Shown here: one piece after another, positions 16,212 to 25,900 of the stretch
Numbering within the stretch: the first letter of the stretch is position 1
How the letters are laid out: every line of letters begins with the position of its first letter
Assembly: GCA_020848815.1 (NCBI GenBank)
Contig: JADLHL010000036.1
Location: 1 to 34,161 of the forward strand
Length of the DNA: 34,161 bases
DNA from: Chitinophagaceae bacterium
GTDB lineage: Bacteria; Bacteroidota; Bacteroidia; Chitinophagales; Chitinophagaceae
Direction of reading: 5' to 3'
Made by a program: the position numbers and the translations under genes
Notes under the pieces: model-generated
What the model was told of the DNA's origin: nothing
Database searches by the model: none
Seen by the model: only the letters and a program-made list of their open reading frames with translations

Positions 16212-16217
16212 AAGGAG
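16212..16217 (+). promoter_or_regulatory. Strong Shine-Dalgarno sequence AAGGAG
   Basis: AAGGAG lies 6 nt before the ATG at 16224. Most genes in this window have no clear Shine-Dalgarno sequence, as is usual in Bacteroidetes, so this one stands out and fixes the start of the protease-like gene. Confidence 0.55.
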
Positions 16218-16223
16218 TAGTTT

Positions 16224-17723
16224 ATGGCCTTTATTAGCACTGCTTTTTGTTCAATCAAAAACCTTCCAAGGAAGTTAAATGCCTTTCTTGCGGAACATTA
16301 CCTTCGTCATTATTATGACATGAGGTTGGATGAGACAGCTGCTAATATTGCTTATTTCCTTGAACCAATGAGGCAGGATTTGAAGGTCGTATTAGAATTC
16401 CCCTACCTAGACAAAGTTTATCGGGACAGCTACTATACCTATTTTTCAACAAAGCATAAGGACTATCCAAAAGATTGCATTCGTTTAATCTTTTTTGAAC
16501 CAGCAGTTACTGAGAGTGACTATGGCAACCAGATTGCTGAGGGCAAATTGCAGGATGCCTTTTTGGGGTACTGTGTAGTAAGGCCGTTAAAGGAAAAGGC
16601 GATAGGTCGGAATTTATTAAGTCGCCGTGCATTGAGGGTACAGGGCTTCGAATGTTGTCAACATACCGAAACCGCTTTAGTTGGAGGTCTCAAATTGACC
16701 ATAACTGGTTTTTCACATAGTTCACAGGATGGAGAAACTATTAGTTGCGCCGAAACTACTATTTGGGCAATGATGGAGTATTTCAGTCACAAGTACCCTG
16801 AATATAGACCTACGTTACCCTCACATATCCTTGCACAGCTGAATCCATTCCATCACTCACGAATGTTGCCGTCGAATGGGTTGACAATTGAACAAATATC
16901 CTTTGCACTAAAACAATTTGGTTTTGGAACACTGACATATTCGGAAGAAGCAGATGGTGACCAGTTTAAGAATCTCTTGCATGTGTATGTCGAATCGGGC
17001 ATACCGTTAGTGTCTGTTATTGAAGATCCCAAACTTCATTCGGGCCATGCACAAATCATAATTGGCCGTTCAGAGCCAAATTGGGAAAAATTAGCTAGGG
17101 TGGTTAAACGGGCAAAAAAAATGGTAGACTTTGCTGAAGGTATCGAATGCCTGGTTTTCCAAGATGACAATCTACCGCCATACCAACTTATGCAATGGGA
17201 TAAACCAACCGCTGCTTACGCCAAAACTGATGGATTCGGAGGGTTTAAACTTTCTGGCTTTGTTGTGCCCTTATACCGAAAAGTGTATTTGGAGGCCGCC
17301 AAGGCACAAAAGTTTTTTCAGGAGGCTTTTCATGAAATCGGTGACAAGAAAATGGCTAACGAATTGATCTTCAGAATGTATCTGGCTAGCAGTCGATCAT
17401 TTAAAGCCCATGTGGCCGCTCAATCTCAAATGCCTGTAGAACTGCGGGATACCATTTTGGCGGTAAGCATGCCCAAATTTGTATGGTGTGCAGAATTTTT
17501 TGACAAAGACGGCGTTCTTAACCAAGAGCCTTGTACCTTAATGCTGCTGGATGCGACTGAATATAGTGACTATTGGAAGGATTCATTTATTTTTGCCGCC
17601 CATTCTTCAGGGGCTCAAATTAAAATCGAAAATCCTGAGCTGATTAAATTGTACGATACAACAGTTTTAGTAACAACGCAGGGCTTAAAGGGATTTAAAG
17701 CATACTCAAGCAACCTCATCTAA
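16224..17723 (+). CDS. Hypothetical protein with papain/C39-like cysteine-peptidase core
   Basis: I know no named family for this 499-residue protein. The central part has the order expected of a papain-like or C39-like peptidase: 'SSQDGETISCAETTIWAMM', with Gln168 and Cys175 at the start of a helix, then 'GLTIEQISFALKQFGF', a 'YVESGIPLVSVIE' strand, 'SGHAQIIIG' with His275, and 'CLVFQDDNLPPY' with Asp314/Asp315 as third residue. That is a plausible Gln-Cys-His-Asp active site. The N-terminal 160 residues ('AFLGYCVVRPLKEKAIGR') and the C-terminal 170 residues are unassigned. No signal peptide or TM segment is seen, so it is probably cytosolic. A 60-aa basic protein follows 12 nt later, and both face the defence-like operon. 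A proteolytic effector or a non-catalytic papain-fold sensor are both possible. Confidence 0.6.
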   Translation: MAFISTAFCSIKNLPRKLNAFLAEHYLRHYYDMRLDETAANIAYFLEPMRQDLKVVLEFPYLDKVYRDSYYTYFSTKHKDYPKDCIRLIFFEPAVTESDYGNQIAEGKLQDAFLGYCVVRPLKEKAIGRNLLSRRALRVQGFECCQHTETALVGGLKLTITGFSHSSQDGETISCAETTIWAMMEYFSHKYPEYRPTLPSHILAQLNPFHHSRMLPSNGLTIEQISFALKQFGFGTLTYSEEADGDQFKNLLHVYVESGIPLVSVIEDPKLHSGHAQIIIGRSEPNWEKLARVVKRAKKMVDFAEGIECLVFQDDNLPPYQLMQWDKPTAAYAKTDGFGGFKLSGFVVPLYRKVYLEAAKAQKFFQEAFHEIGDKKMANELIFRMYLASSRSFKAHVAAQSQMPVELRDTILAVSMPKFVWCAEFFDKDGVLNQEPCTLMLLDATEYSDYWKDSFIFAAHSSGAQIKIENPELIKLYDTTVLVTTQGLKGFKAYSSNLI

Positions 17724-17735
17724 ACTTTTTCAACT

Positions 17736-17918
17736 ATGGCAAAGAAAATCAAAATTAAAGTTGGATTTGGCGAGGTAGAATTCGTAGTTATGCCTAAGAA
17801 GGAAGTACGTCGCATGGAAGATGCAATCCAAAAGCGGGTACAGCCTGAACTTAACAGGCTCAAGCGGGTGCGGAAAAAAGCAGAAGCCCAGTTAGGCAAA
17901 GTAGTGTTGAATGCCTGA
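17736..17918 (+). CDS. Small basic hypothetical protein (60 aa)
   Basis: This short ORF starts with ATG 12 nt after the protease-like gene. The product has a short beta-prone N-terminus (KIKIKVGFGEVEFVVMP) followed by one long, strongly basic helix (about residues 21-55, with many Lys/Arg and heptad-like leucines), suggesting a nucleic-acid- or protein-binding helix or coiled coil. I recognise no family. The tight spacing suggests translational coupling and a shared role with the upstream gene, perhaps as a partner or inhibitor. Its stop is 13 nt from the end of the convergent AbiC-like gene. Confidence 0.65.
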   Translation: MAKKIKIKVGFGEVEFVVMPKKEVRRMEDAIQKRVQPELNRLKRVRKKAEAQLGKVVLNA

Positions 17919-17931
17919 CCAATGAAAATGC

Positions 17932-18795
17932 CTAAAATCCCTGCACAGTAGCTAAATGACTGTAGGCTTCTCTTAGTACATTTCGATCCCCAATAATCCG
18001 TTGCATCATGCCATGATTGTCGGCTTCGTGCTCGGGATTCAGGTGTTCAAGAAATTGATTGTTTTCCAGAATTGTTGCTAAACCCGAATTTTCATACGCA
18101 ATACCATGATAGGCCAGCAACAGCAATTCATAATTGCTCAACTGTGTTTTGAAAAGCGCCAGCATGTCTTCCCGATTTCTTCTTTCGAACCTTGCATGCT
18201 GTAGGAATTCCATAATACGTTGGAAATGCCGAACATAATGGCCAAGATCTGACTGATGAACATTGAAATAGCATCGGTACAGTTGTACCAGCTTTTCTTT
18301 GTTTGTTTTGGCTTGAATGGCTAAGCCAGTGTAGGCATTTGTATTGTCAGCAAAATCAGTTGCTATTCGCTCAGCAAGATCATCAAAAAAACCTCTTTTT
18401 TCACTTGAAGCCGGCATCGCTGGATATCCAGCAGTATTTGGTTGCTGATCTTCAATCGGTGCTCCAGAAATACCAGTTACCGTTGTACTAATTCCGTCAA
18501 CCAGTTTGTGGTGAAAGTCGAGCAGTTTGAAAAAATTATTGCTGAGGTTCTGCTGAGAGTTCAGGCGAAGGTTTTCAAGTACCAGCAATGCACTTCCCAA
18601 TGTGAAAAGTGGGGCTACTAAGCCAGTCATAAAAGGTTGAATAGACTTCGCCTTGGTTTCATCTGGCGTAAAGCTTAAGGCCAAATATCCGCCGGCAAAA
18701 ATGACCCAAAGCCCAATGAGTGTACCTGCTACAATAAGAATGGCACCAATTTGCTTTGTCAATGACCAACTTCTGAATTCATTCCAATAAAACAT
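17932..18795 (-). CDS. AbiC-like putative phage abortive-infection membrane protein
   Basis: This 287-residue protein begins with two membrane helices (about residues 16-40, with 'AILIVAGTLIGLWVIFAGGY', and 53-76, 'FMTGLVAPLFTLGSALLVL'). A cytosolic domain follows with 'NNFFKLLDFHHKLVDGI' (86-102), 'DLGHYVRHFQRIMEFL' (183-198) and 'TQLSNYELLLLAYHGIAYEN' (217-236). These are the conserved blocks of the putative phage abortive-infection family related to lactococcal AbiC; the mechanism is not known. The frame continues upstream to a TTG at 18831, but the ATG at 18795 is the first standard start and precedes TM1 properly. It lies 64 nt after the methyltransferase gene on the same strand, so it is the probable third gene of the restriction-like operon. 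Confidence 0.75.
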   Translation of the reverse strand: MFYWNEFRSWSLTKQIGAILIVAGTLIGLWVIFAGGYLALSFTPDETKAKSIQPFMTGLVAPLFTLGSALLVLENLRLNSQQNLSNNFFKLLDFHHKLVDGISTTVTGISGAPIEDQQPNTAGYPAMPASSEKRGFFDDLAERIATDFADNTNAYTGLAIQAKTNKEKLVQLYRCYFNVHQSDLGHYVRHFQRIMEFLQHARFERRNREDMLALFKTQLSNYELLLLAYHGIAYENSGLATILENNQFLEHLNPEHEADNHGMMQRIIGDRNVLREAYSHLATVQGF

Positions 18796-18859
18796 ATGAT
18801 GCGCTTGAGTTATGGTTTTTGAAAACGGCAAGTAAAATTTGAATAGCAGTTCATGCAGT

Positions 18860-21800
18860 TCACTTCTTCCACCGCTGCCCCACGTACCCTGCTGCCTCTT
18901 TGGGGCTCAGGGCTATGGCGCTGGCGGTGCGGCGGATATACAATTCTTCTTTGCCCTCGTAGCGGATCCAGGCGGGTTCGCCGGCGGGTTTTACTTCTAC
19001 CACCGCCAGTGTTTTGCCATTCACAGGTACAAAGCTGAGGCTGATAAATTGCTGGAAGGTATTGCCCAGCATGGTTTGCACCAGGTTGTCAAAGTGCTTG
19101 CTCCATTCATCCTGCTTGTCGGCTTTACTGAAGGTCTTGTAATCTGTTTCTTCCAGACCCAACAGGTTCTTATCATCATCTACCCCAATGAGGAGAGTTC
19201 CACCCTCGCTGTTCATAAAGGCGGTAATGTTTTTAAAGGCCGTATGCTCAATGTATTTTTCTGGCGTACCTTTTCGTACATCTAAGCGCAGGCTACTTTT
19301 AAACTCGCAGTATTTGTTTTCTCCCCGGGCGATGGTTTCTAGCAGGCGGGCAGCCTGCTCCTGTGCATCGGCGGTGGGCTCTACCTGTGGCCGCGTATCG
19401 GCAAAGCGGGCCAGTTTAGGATAGCGCCGGGCCCACCAGTATTCGACTTCTTGAATGTCGGATTCGGTTAGACCGTACGCTTTATAAACTATTTGGTCTA
19501 TCCCCTTTTGTTCATTCTCGAAAAACTGGTAATGCTCATTACTTTTTTGTTGATGAATAATTTGATTAACCAATTCAATAACCGCTCTGGGTATTTGTGC
19601 AAGTATTACAAAATTTGCAATGTCCTCCCCACTCGTATCTACGGTATGTTTTATGAAGTTCTTGAAAATGAACTTTGCCAGCTTGGAACAAAGTACAGCA
19701 AGGAGTTCCTCACTTTCAAAGGTTTCTGTGAAAATTCCCGAACCCTTTGCTTCAAAAACACCAGCGCTATTTATCCTGAATGTAGGTGCGTATGCACCGG
19801 ATATTGAAAAACTCAACCCCTTCCTGAAAAAATATTCGACATTTATCCACCTGAATCCGGGATTCTTAGCCATGTCTTTTATCGCACCTTTACCCCAATT
19901 GATATAATAGCGGGTTGGTACATAATAGTTCGGTAGCCAACCTTCTTTTGTGTCAGATGCTCCGCCCTTTTCAAAAGGTACAAAACAACCTTGCAATGAA
20001 CGCCAATCTATATCTAGGCCTTTGATCTTTTCGTCGTGGTTAATTCTTGATAAAACACTGGATTTTGCTTTCATCCAAGATTCAATTGCTTCGTAACTAT
20101 TATCATATCCATCTTCTACTCTTACATACTTTTTATTGTTACCAGTTGAAATACCATGAGGGGTAGCAGCAACATCACCAAAGCGTACCAGTTTCACCGT
20201 TTGCCCGTTTATCTGTATCAGTCGGGCTTCCACATCTTTTGGCAGCCCGTTTACATCGGTCAGCGTTATGGTTTCTTTGGAGCAGGTGGTATCATTCATC
20301 AGGGCAAACAGGGTGGGGCTGGCGGTAAAAATGGGCAGGTTACTGTTGGTACTGATGAGGCTTTGCGGATATTGGTACACCGCATAGCGTTCGTTGTACT
20401 TACCAATGTATTTGCGCAAGTGCCAGAGCTTTTCCCTAAACTCTGGGGTGGCTTTGCGGGTACTCAGGTTGGTCAGGTCGGCGGCAATAAGCTCTCCGGC
20501 TGGTGTTGTGCCTTTTGGTAGTTTACTTAGGCTTACTATGCAAGTGTTTACTACGGCGCCAAAAGTATCGGCATGCAGGCGAACCACATGGTGCAGCTGA
20601 TGGGTTAGCATTTTTTGCCGTAGTTCAAAGTGGCTTTTTATGGTAAGCCAGGTATCGCTAACTATGTACATCATAGTGCCGCCCGGTTTTAGCAGTGTTT
20701 CGGTAGCCAGGGTCATAAACAAGCCATAGCTGTCTTTGCTGCCCAGGCCGCTTTCGGCATACAGCAGGTCATCTACTTTTACGCCATAGGGCGGGTTGGC
20801 TATTACAATGTCAAAGCCGCCGGCATTGAATACATGTTTGAAATACAGGTGCCACAAAAAGTATGGTTTTTCGTAGGCGCTTAGCAAATCGAGATGGCTG
20901 AGTTGTTCATTTACTTCGTCGAGTTTTTCCTGCAGGGGCGCTATCTTTTTAGCGCCAGCGGAAGCTTTGGCTTTTTTCTGAGTAACGTTCAGGTTTTTAG
21001 AATCGTCGGTCAGTTTTTTGTTCAGTTGTTTTATCCGCTCTGTCAGTTCGGTTTTTCGCTCTGTCAGTCTGCTTTTGATAAAGTCCTTTTCCAGTTTTAA
21101 TAAGTCCTTTCGGATCTGCTTCTTTTCGGTAAGGTCGTGGCTGTCAAAGAGTTTTTCTTCCAGGCCTTCCACATCCAGTTCGGCGGTATAATTGCCGCTT
21201 TGTACAAACTGGGCAATGTCCATTTGAGGATTCACCACGTTGCCAAACAGGTCGCGTTGCGGCTCCACTACTTGTATGCCGTAGGTAACGGTTTCAAACT
21301 TTAAAGAAATGTCGCCATAGCCTTCTTTAAGGCTATCGCCCTGCATCAGTTTGTAGTCGAGGTTGGGGAGTTCTCTGGGTTCCTCCAGGTCTACTATCAG
21401 GCTCAGCCAAAAGCGCAGGCGGGCTATGTCAATGGCGCCTTTGTCAATATCAACGCCGTAAATGCTGCGTTTGATAATTTGCTCTTTTACCTGGCTGGGT
21501 ACAAAAGGTGTAGCTGTGTCTAACAGTGCGTACAGGTGTCTTTTCAATTGGTAAAGTTCCAGCAGCATGCCCATGGGAAAGGCACCGCTACCAATGGCGG
21601 GGTCACAAATTTTGAGATCGTCAATTTCTTTGTTGATGACCCCTGCTTTCTTTTTGATGAAAGCACCAATGTCTTTGTATTGAATAAACTGCTGCAGCTG
21701 CAGCCATTCATCAGTGCCTTCGGTAAGTTGAAGCTTCTTAGTCAGGTGCAGGAGCAATGCTTCCTGTGTCATAAAATGCACCACTTCCTTAGGCGTATAG

Positions 21801-22969
21801 AAGGTGCCGAACTTCTTGTTTTCCTCAATCAGGTTTTCGAAGATGTGGCCCAGCATTTCAGGGTCAACCGCTACTTCACGTTCATCGGGGCTATCTTCTA
21901 CTATGGTAAAGTTGTAGCTGTTGAGAAAGAAAATGAGGTTGTCGAATAGTTGCCTATCAAAACGGAGATTCTCGACACCTTCAAGATCTTTTTCAAACAA
22001 TCCCCCGTTGAGGTAAGGTATTTCACCCAACGTTTGGCCATCTGCTTTAAAGAGATCGTTTTTTCGCTTCTTATTGAGTGTGTCAAAGAAGAGTGGGACG
22101 AGGCGGCTGCTGAAGAAATCGGTTCTGGTGGGGGTGTTGTCCCACAAATGCTTCATGAAGGAGGCGTCTGGCATCAGTTGCCCAGGTCGTGCCCAAAAGC
22201 TTTTCAGCCAACCTTTTTTCTGCAAAAAGTATAAGAATACCATTCGGCCCAGCAGGCGCTTCACAAAATCACGGATGGGTTTTTCTGCGGCTTCGTTTTC
22301 TTCCCTGCTTTTGTATTTCGTAATAGCGAAAACCTGTTTGCGGTATTTGCTATTTACGAGGTATTCTACAAACTGTTGATAGTGCTGTTTGTATTCGGTA
22401 AAGAATTCTTTGGAGAGCTTGCTGACGCTGAAGGCATCAATTAATGCTTGCAAACTACCATTGCCTTGCTGCAATAAATACAATTGTTCTTTAGCAGTTC
22501 GGCAGGTTTCGGTGGGGCCCAGTACGTAGGTGTACTTCTTAGGGTGCGTTTCGTGCTTTACTATTTTGCCGCTTTCTTCGGGATATTCCCATTTGCTCAA
22601 AAAAGTAAAACGCCATACTTGCTGTTCGGTACTGAAGAAGACGGCCAGTGCGGCATCGGCAAAGCCGGGCACTATTTCATTTTGCACCAGGCTGCGTAGG
22701 CCTACCCGGTTGTCGGCTATGTGGGTATTCTGTACTTCTACTTCAAAAATGGTTAGCTGACGATCGTCGTTCAATTTTACGGTACCGAGCTGTCGCAAGC
22801 TTTTAGTTCGGTATTGGGAAGCCTTAGAGTCTTTAATGACTTCAACAGGTTTTGTCAGCCACTCAACCTTAGCTCTTTGTTGTTGAAAAATGTGGGTGAG
22901 CATCTGCTTCCATTCCTGAGGTTGGTAAGCAGCGGTGAGTACTTGTTCAATTTGTTCTTTTGATAGCAT
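18860..22969 (-). CDS. Eco57I/PglX-like adenine DNA methyltransferase with C-terminal AlbA_2 domain
   Basis: This is a very large protein (1369 aa). Residues 1-240 are an N-terminal region of unknown fold ('LTIFEVEVQNTHIADNRVGL' at 72-91). 'GTFYTPKEVVHFMT' (388-401) leads into the methyltransferase core, with SAM motif I 'DPAIGSGAF' (456-464) and catalytic motif IV NPPY (725-728). A long charged coiled coil (about 600-695) is inserted between them. Residues about 830-1140 look like a target-recognition region similar to BREX PglX ('LSFSISGAYAPTFRINSAG', 'SEELLAVLCSKLAKFIFKN'). The last 160 residues form an AlbA_2/Schlafen-type domain ('GENKYCEFKSSLRLDV', 'NSEGGTLLIGVDDD'). It should methylate adenine in a specific DNA site. 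It starts 22 nt after the helicase gene and is clearly co-transcribed. Whether the AlbA_2 domain is a nuclease or a regulator is open. Confidence 0.82.
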   Translation of the reverse strand: MLSKEQIEQVLTAAYQPQEWKQMLTHIFQQQRAKVEWLTKPVEVIKDSKASQYRTKSLRQLGTVKLNDDRQLTIFEVEVQNTHIADNRVGLRSLVQNEIVPGFADAALAVFFSTEQQVWRFTFLSKWEYPEESGKIVKHETHPKKYTYVLGPTETCRTAKEQLYLLQQGNGSLQALIDAFSVSKLSKEFFTEYKQHYQQFVEYLVNSKYRKQVFAITKYKSREENEAAEKPIRDFVKRLLGRMVFLYFLQKKGWLKSFWARPGQLMPDASFMKHLWDNTPTRTDFFSSRLVPLFFDTLNKKRKNDLFKADGQTLGEIPYLNGGLFEKDLEGVENLRFDRQLFDNLIFFLNSYNFTIVEDSPDEREVAVDPEMLGHIFENLIEENKKFGTFYTPKEVVHFMTQEALLLHLTKKLQLTEGTDEWLQLQQFIQYKDIGAFIKKKAGVINKEIDDLKICDPAIGSGAFPMGMLLELYQLKRHLYALLDTATPFVPSQVKEQIIKRSIYGVDIDKGAIDIARLRFWLSLIVDLEEPRELPNLDYKLMQGDSLKEGYGDISLKFETVTYGIQVVEPQRDLFGNVVNPQMDIAQFVQSGNYTAELDVEGLEEKLFDSHDLTEKKQIRKDLLKLEKDFIKSRLTERKTELTERIKQLNKKLTDDSKNLNVTQKKAKASAGAKKIAPLQEKLDEVNEQLSHLDLLSAYEKPYFLWHLYFKHVFNAGGFDIVIANPPYGVKVDDLLYAESGLGSKDSYGLFMTLATETLLKPGGTMMYIVSDTWLTIKSHFELRQKMLTHQLHHVVRLHADTFGAVVNTCIVSLSKLPKGTTPAGELIAADLTNLSTRKATPEFREKLWHLRKYIGKYNERYAVYQYPQSLISTNSNLPIFTASPTLFALMNDTTCSKETITLTDVNGLPKDVEARLIQINGQTVKLVRFGDVAATPHGISTGNNKKYVRVEDGYDNSYEAIESWMKAKSSVLSRINHDEKIKGLDIDWRSLQGCFVPFEKGGASDTKEGWLPNYYVPTRYYINWGKGAIKDMAKNPGFRWINVEYFFRKGLSFSISGAYAPTFRINSAGVFEAKGSGIFTETFESEELLAVLCSKLAKFIFKNFIKHTVDTSGEDIANFVILAQIPRAVIELVNQIIHQQKSNEHYQFFENEQKGIDQIVYKAYGLTESDIQEVEYWWARRYPKLARFADTRPQVEPTADAQEQAARLLETIARGENKYCEFKSSLRLDVRKGTPEKYIEHTAFKNITAFMNSEGGTLLIGVDDDKNLLGLEETDYKTFSKADKQDEWSKHFDNLVQTMLGNTFQQFISLSFVPVNGKTLAVVEVKPAGEPAWIRYEGKEELYIRRTASAIALSPKEAAGYVGQRWKK

Positions 22970-22991
22970 AGTTCAAAAGTCAAGTATGTGG

Positions 22992-25900
22992 TTAGTGAAA
23001 GGATTCGCTTAAAATGATTTGAGGGGCTGTAAGCGCAGCAGGCAATGGTGTTGCATCTGATGAAATTTCATGTTCCTGAGTCAATTCATGCAATGGATAC
23101 CGATGCAAAATTTCCATTAGTTTTTCTAACACAAACACCGGATTCATTTTTTGCTGTTCCTGGCTTTTGCGTAGCTGGTTCAAGTCTCGTTGCAGTTTCT
23201 GAAACTTATGTTCTGTAAGTGCTTGTCTGGCTAACTTGATCAATGCTTTTTGTTCTGCATTTACAAAAGGCAGTCTGCTAGTTATATCCAGAATACCAAA
23301 TGCACGTTTTTCCTGCGGACTAAACTGACTGGCAGTTTGGGTTTGGTGCAAGTCATTTTGTTGGGAATCAGCAAAATGGCTCAAACAAGCTTTTACATCT
23401 TCGAAATGCGAACTGGTAAGTGGCTGTGGCTGCTCATCGGCCATTGCTTTGAATATTGCTGCGCATTGCAGAAAGGAAATTTCTTCCAGCTGATCTTGTT
23501 TCACAAGATAAAATCCATCCTGCCGTTGATTTTTCAAGAAAGCAACAGTGCACTGCTGCCATTGATCGTGACGTCGACCAGTGCGGCTTCGCAGGGGCAT
23601 ATTTTTGATTTGCTCAAAGTATTCGCGGTTGTTGGCTTTAAATTGGCGCAATTCCAGCAGATACCGGAGGCGTTCATCTCTTTCTTCATCACTTATATTC
23701 TTGTCAAACAAGCCAAAAGTGCCATATTCCTCTTCACTGCTGTATATCTGGCTGTCTTCTCCCAATGCAGCATGAAATGCTTGCAACTTAATTAGCGCCT
23801 TTTTATAAAGTTCAATTTGGGATTCTGTTTGTTCAGTGGGATAGAAGTTGTAAACATAAATATGACTGGCATGGGTACCTATTCGGTTTACACGGCCGAT
23901 GCGTTGCATGAGTCGGGTACTGTTCCATGGTGTGTCATAATTGATAAGCGTATACGCCCTATGCAGGTTCACCCCTTCGGCCAGTACCTCAGTTGTGATT
24001 ATAATGTCAAAATCGTCGCGTTGCTCTTTGGGGTCAACCCTGGCATCGAAATTCCTTCGGATGGTATCACTCAACTGCTTTTGATTTTCGCTATCAATGC
24101 ATAAGATGCGTTCTATACCTGCTCGTTTGAGTTCTGCCGCCAGGTATTGCGTAGTATCCTTGTATTCAGAAAAAACTACCAATTTTCTTCTTCCTCCGGT
24201 TGGTTCATAAAGCAGTTCCTGCTCCAATCTTTCGACAAACTCAGTCATTTTGGGATCGGGATGCTTGCGGCGCCATTTTATCCAACGCTGATATAACTCC
24301 TCAATGGTTTGCTGATCTTGCTTAAGTCCCCGGTAAAAGCCTTCCTGAAAATCATCGGCGTTGAAGGTTTGAATGGTTGGGTCGTTCTCTCTCTTTTTCG
24401 CCATCTTGTCGATGAGTTCATCTTCCTTTCCGTCGAGAATAAACTCAGAAACCTGTATCGATGGGGCAATATGCACCCGATCATTGTCGAACATCTGAAT
24501 CATCGCTGCGTTAGCATCACGGTATCGGCGTAAAGATTCGATAAATGCTTCAAAGCTACTATCGAGGCGCTTGAGCAACATGGTTTTCATAATGCCGGCC
24601 AAACGTTCACTGACACCGGCAGCATTTTCATAATGCTTACGGTAAGGTTCATGCAAATATTTAATGGCCTGGTAACGGAAGTATTGGAGTCCTTGATGAT
24701 TAGTGCCTTCTATAATTCGAACCGTATCGTCAAACAAGTCGTTAAGGACCGAATCAAGCAGATAGAAAATAGGTTGAGGTTTGCTCACCTGCGGAAAACT
24801 CAGCCCCTGCGCTTGCACATCCTTCCAGTATTCATCGTTTGACTGAATATCAGTTCTTGTGCGCCTTACAGTAAGAGGTTGTATAATTTTGGCCCTTATG
24901 TCTTCATACATTTTCTTTATTTCTGTTAACGCCTTATTTCTGTCTGGCTCTTTTTGAAGCTTCTGATAGAGATCGATTTTTGAACGGAAGTAATGTATGA
25001 TGTTGGTAACTGTATCCAGCGTCGCTTTTCTGCCATCTTGAAACAACAAAACAAGATTTCTGATATCATCAGGTCTGTTATTAAGCGGTGTAGCAGATAC
25101 GAGTATTACTTTTTTCCGGCTATCACCATCGGGGCCGGGGTTTCGTCTTGGCGCTTTAATTAATGTTTGCAACCAATTAAACATATCGCTGGTGTCGCTT
25201 CTGAATTTGTGGGCTTCATCAACGATTACCAAGTCGAAGTTTTCAGGGTTTTTCACCTTGTGCAAGCTTCCAGTGGTGATATAGTCGATGGGAAAAGGAA
25301 GGTTGAAATCGTTGACAGTACGTCGCCAACTATCTTCCATAGCAGGTGGGTGAACAATGAGTACACGGGTACGCAAGCCATTGTAATAGGCAAACTTCTT
25401 TGCGATCAAAATAGAAACAATGGTTTTGCCTAAACCTACAACGTCCGCCAAAAAGAAGCCATTGTATCGCTTCAACTTTTCGAATCCTTCATTTACGGCA
25501 TCTACCTGATAACGCAGCCTCGCATAGTTGAGTGGCAAGTCCTTTGCATCATCGGGGTCGTAATCAATACTCTTTCCAAAGTATTCAACCAGGAACTTGA
25601 TGTATAGCTCGAAAGGGGTGAAATTGTCATTAAGATAAGAGTTTTGCTTTACCTCAGTTACATCGTCTTTGGTAAGGGGCACTGCTTGAAGCCATAGTTT
25701 TTCGAAAGTTTCGGTTGCAAATTCTACATCGTCATGGTCGCGAAGCTCCACATTGAATTCAAAGTTTCTTTCCAACCCAGCCTCAGTGAGGTTGCTGCTA
25801 CCTGTAATTACAGCACCCCAGCCAGCATGTTGATGCTTCACTGCTTGCCTGAAAATATAGATTTTGGCATGTAGCTGTTTGCTTGGGTGTATCCTGAGTT

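Noticed and set aside
16129..16223. Attachment site or mobile-element boundary at the left of the accessory block
   Set aside because: No tRNA, integrase or direct repeat shared with the right boundary (26268-26322) could be found by eye.
18796..18831. TTG start at 18831 for the AbiC-like protein
   Set aside because: Possible, but the in-frame ATG at 18795 leaves both membrane helices and all conserved blocks intact and is the simpler choice.
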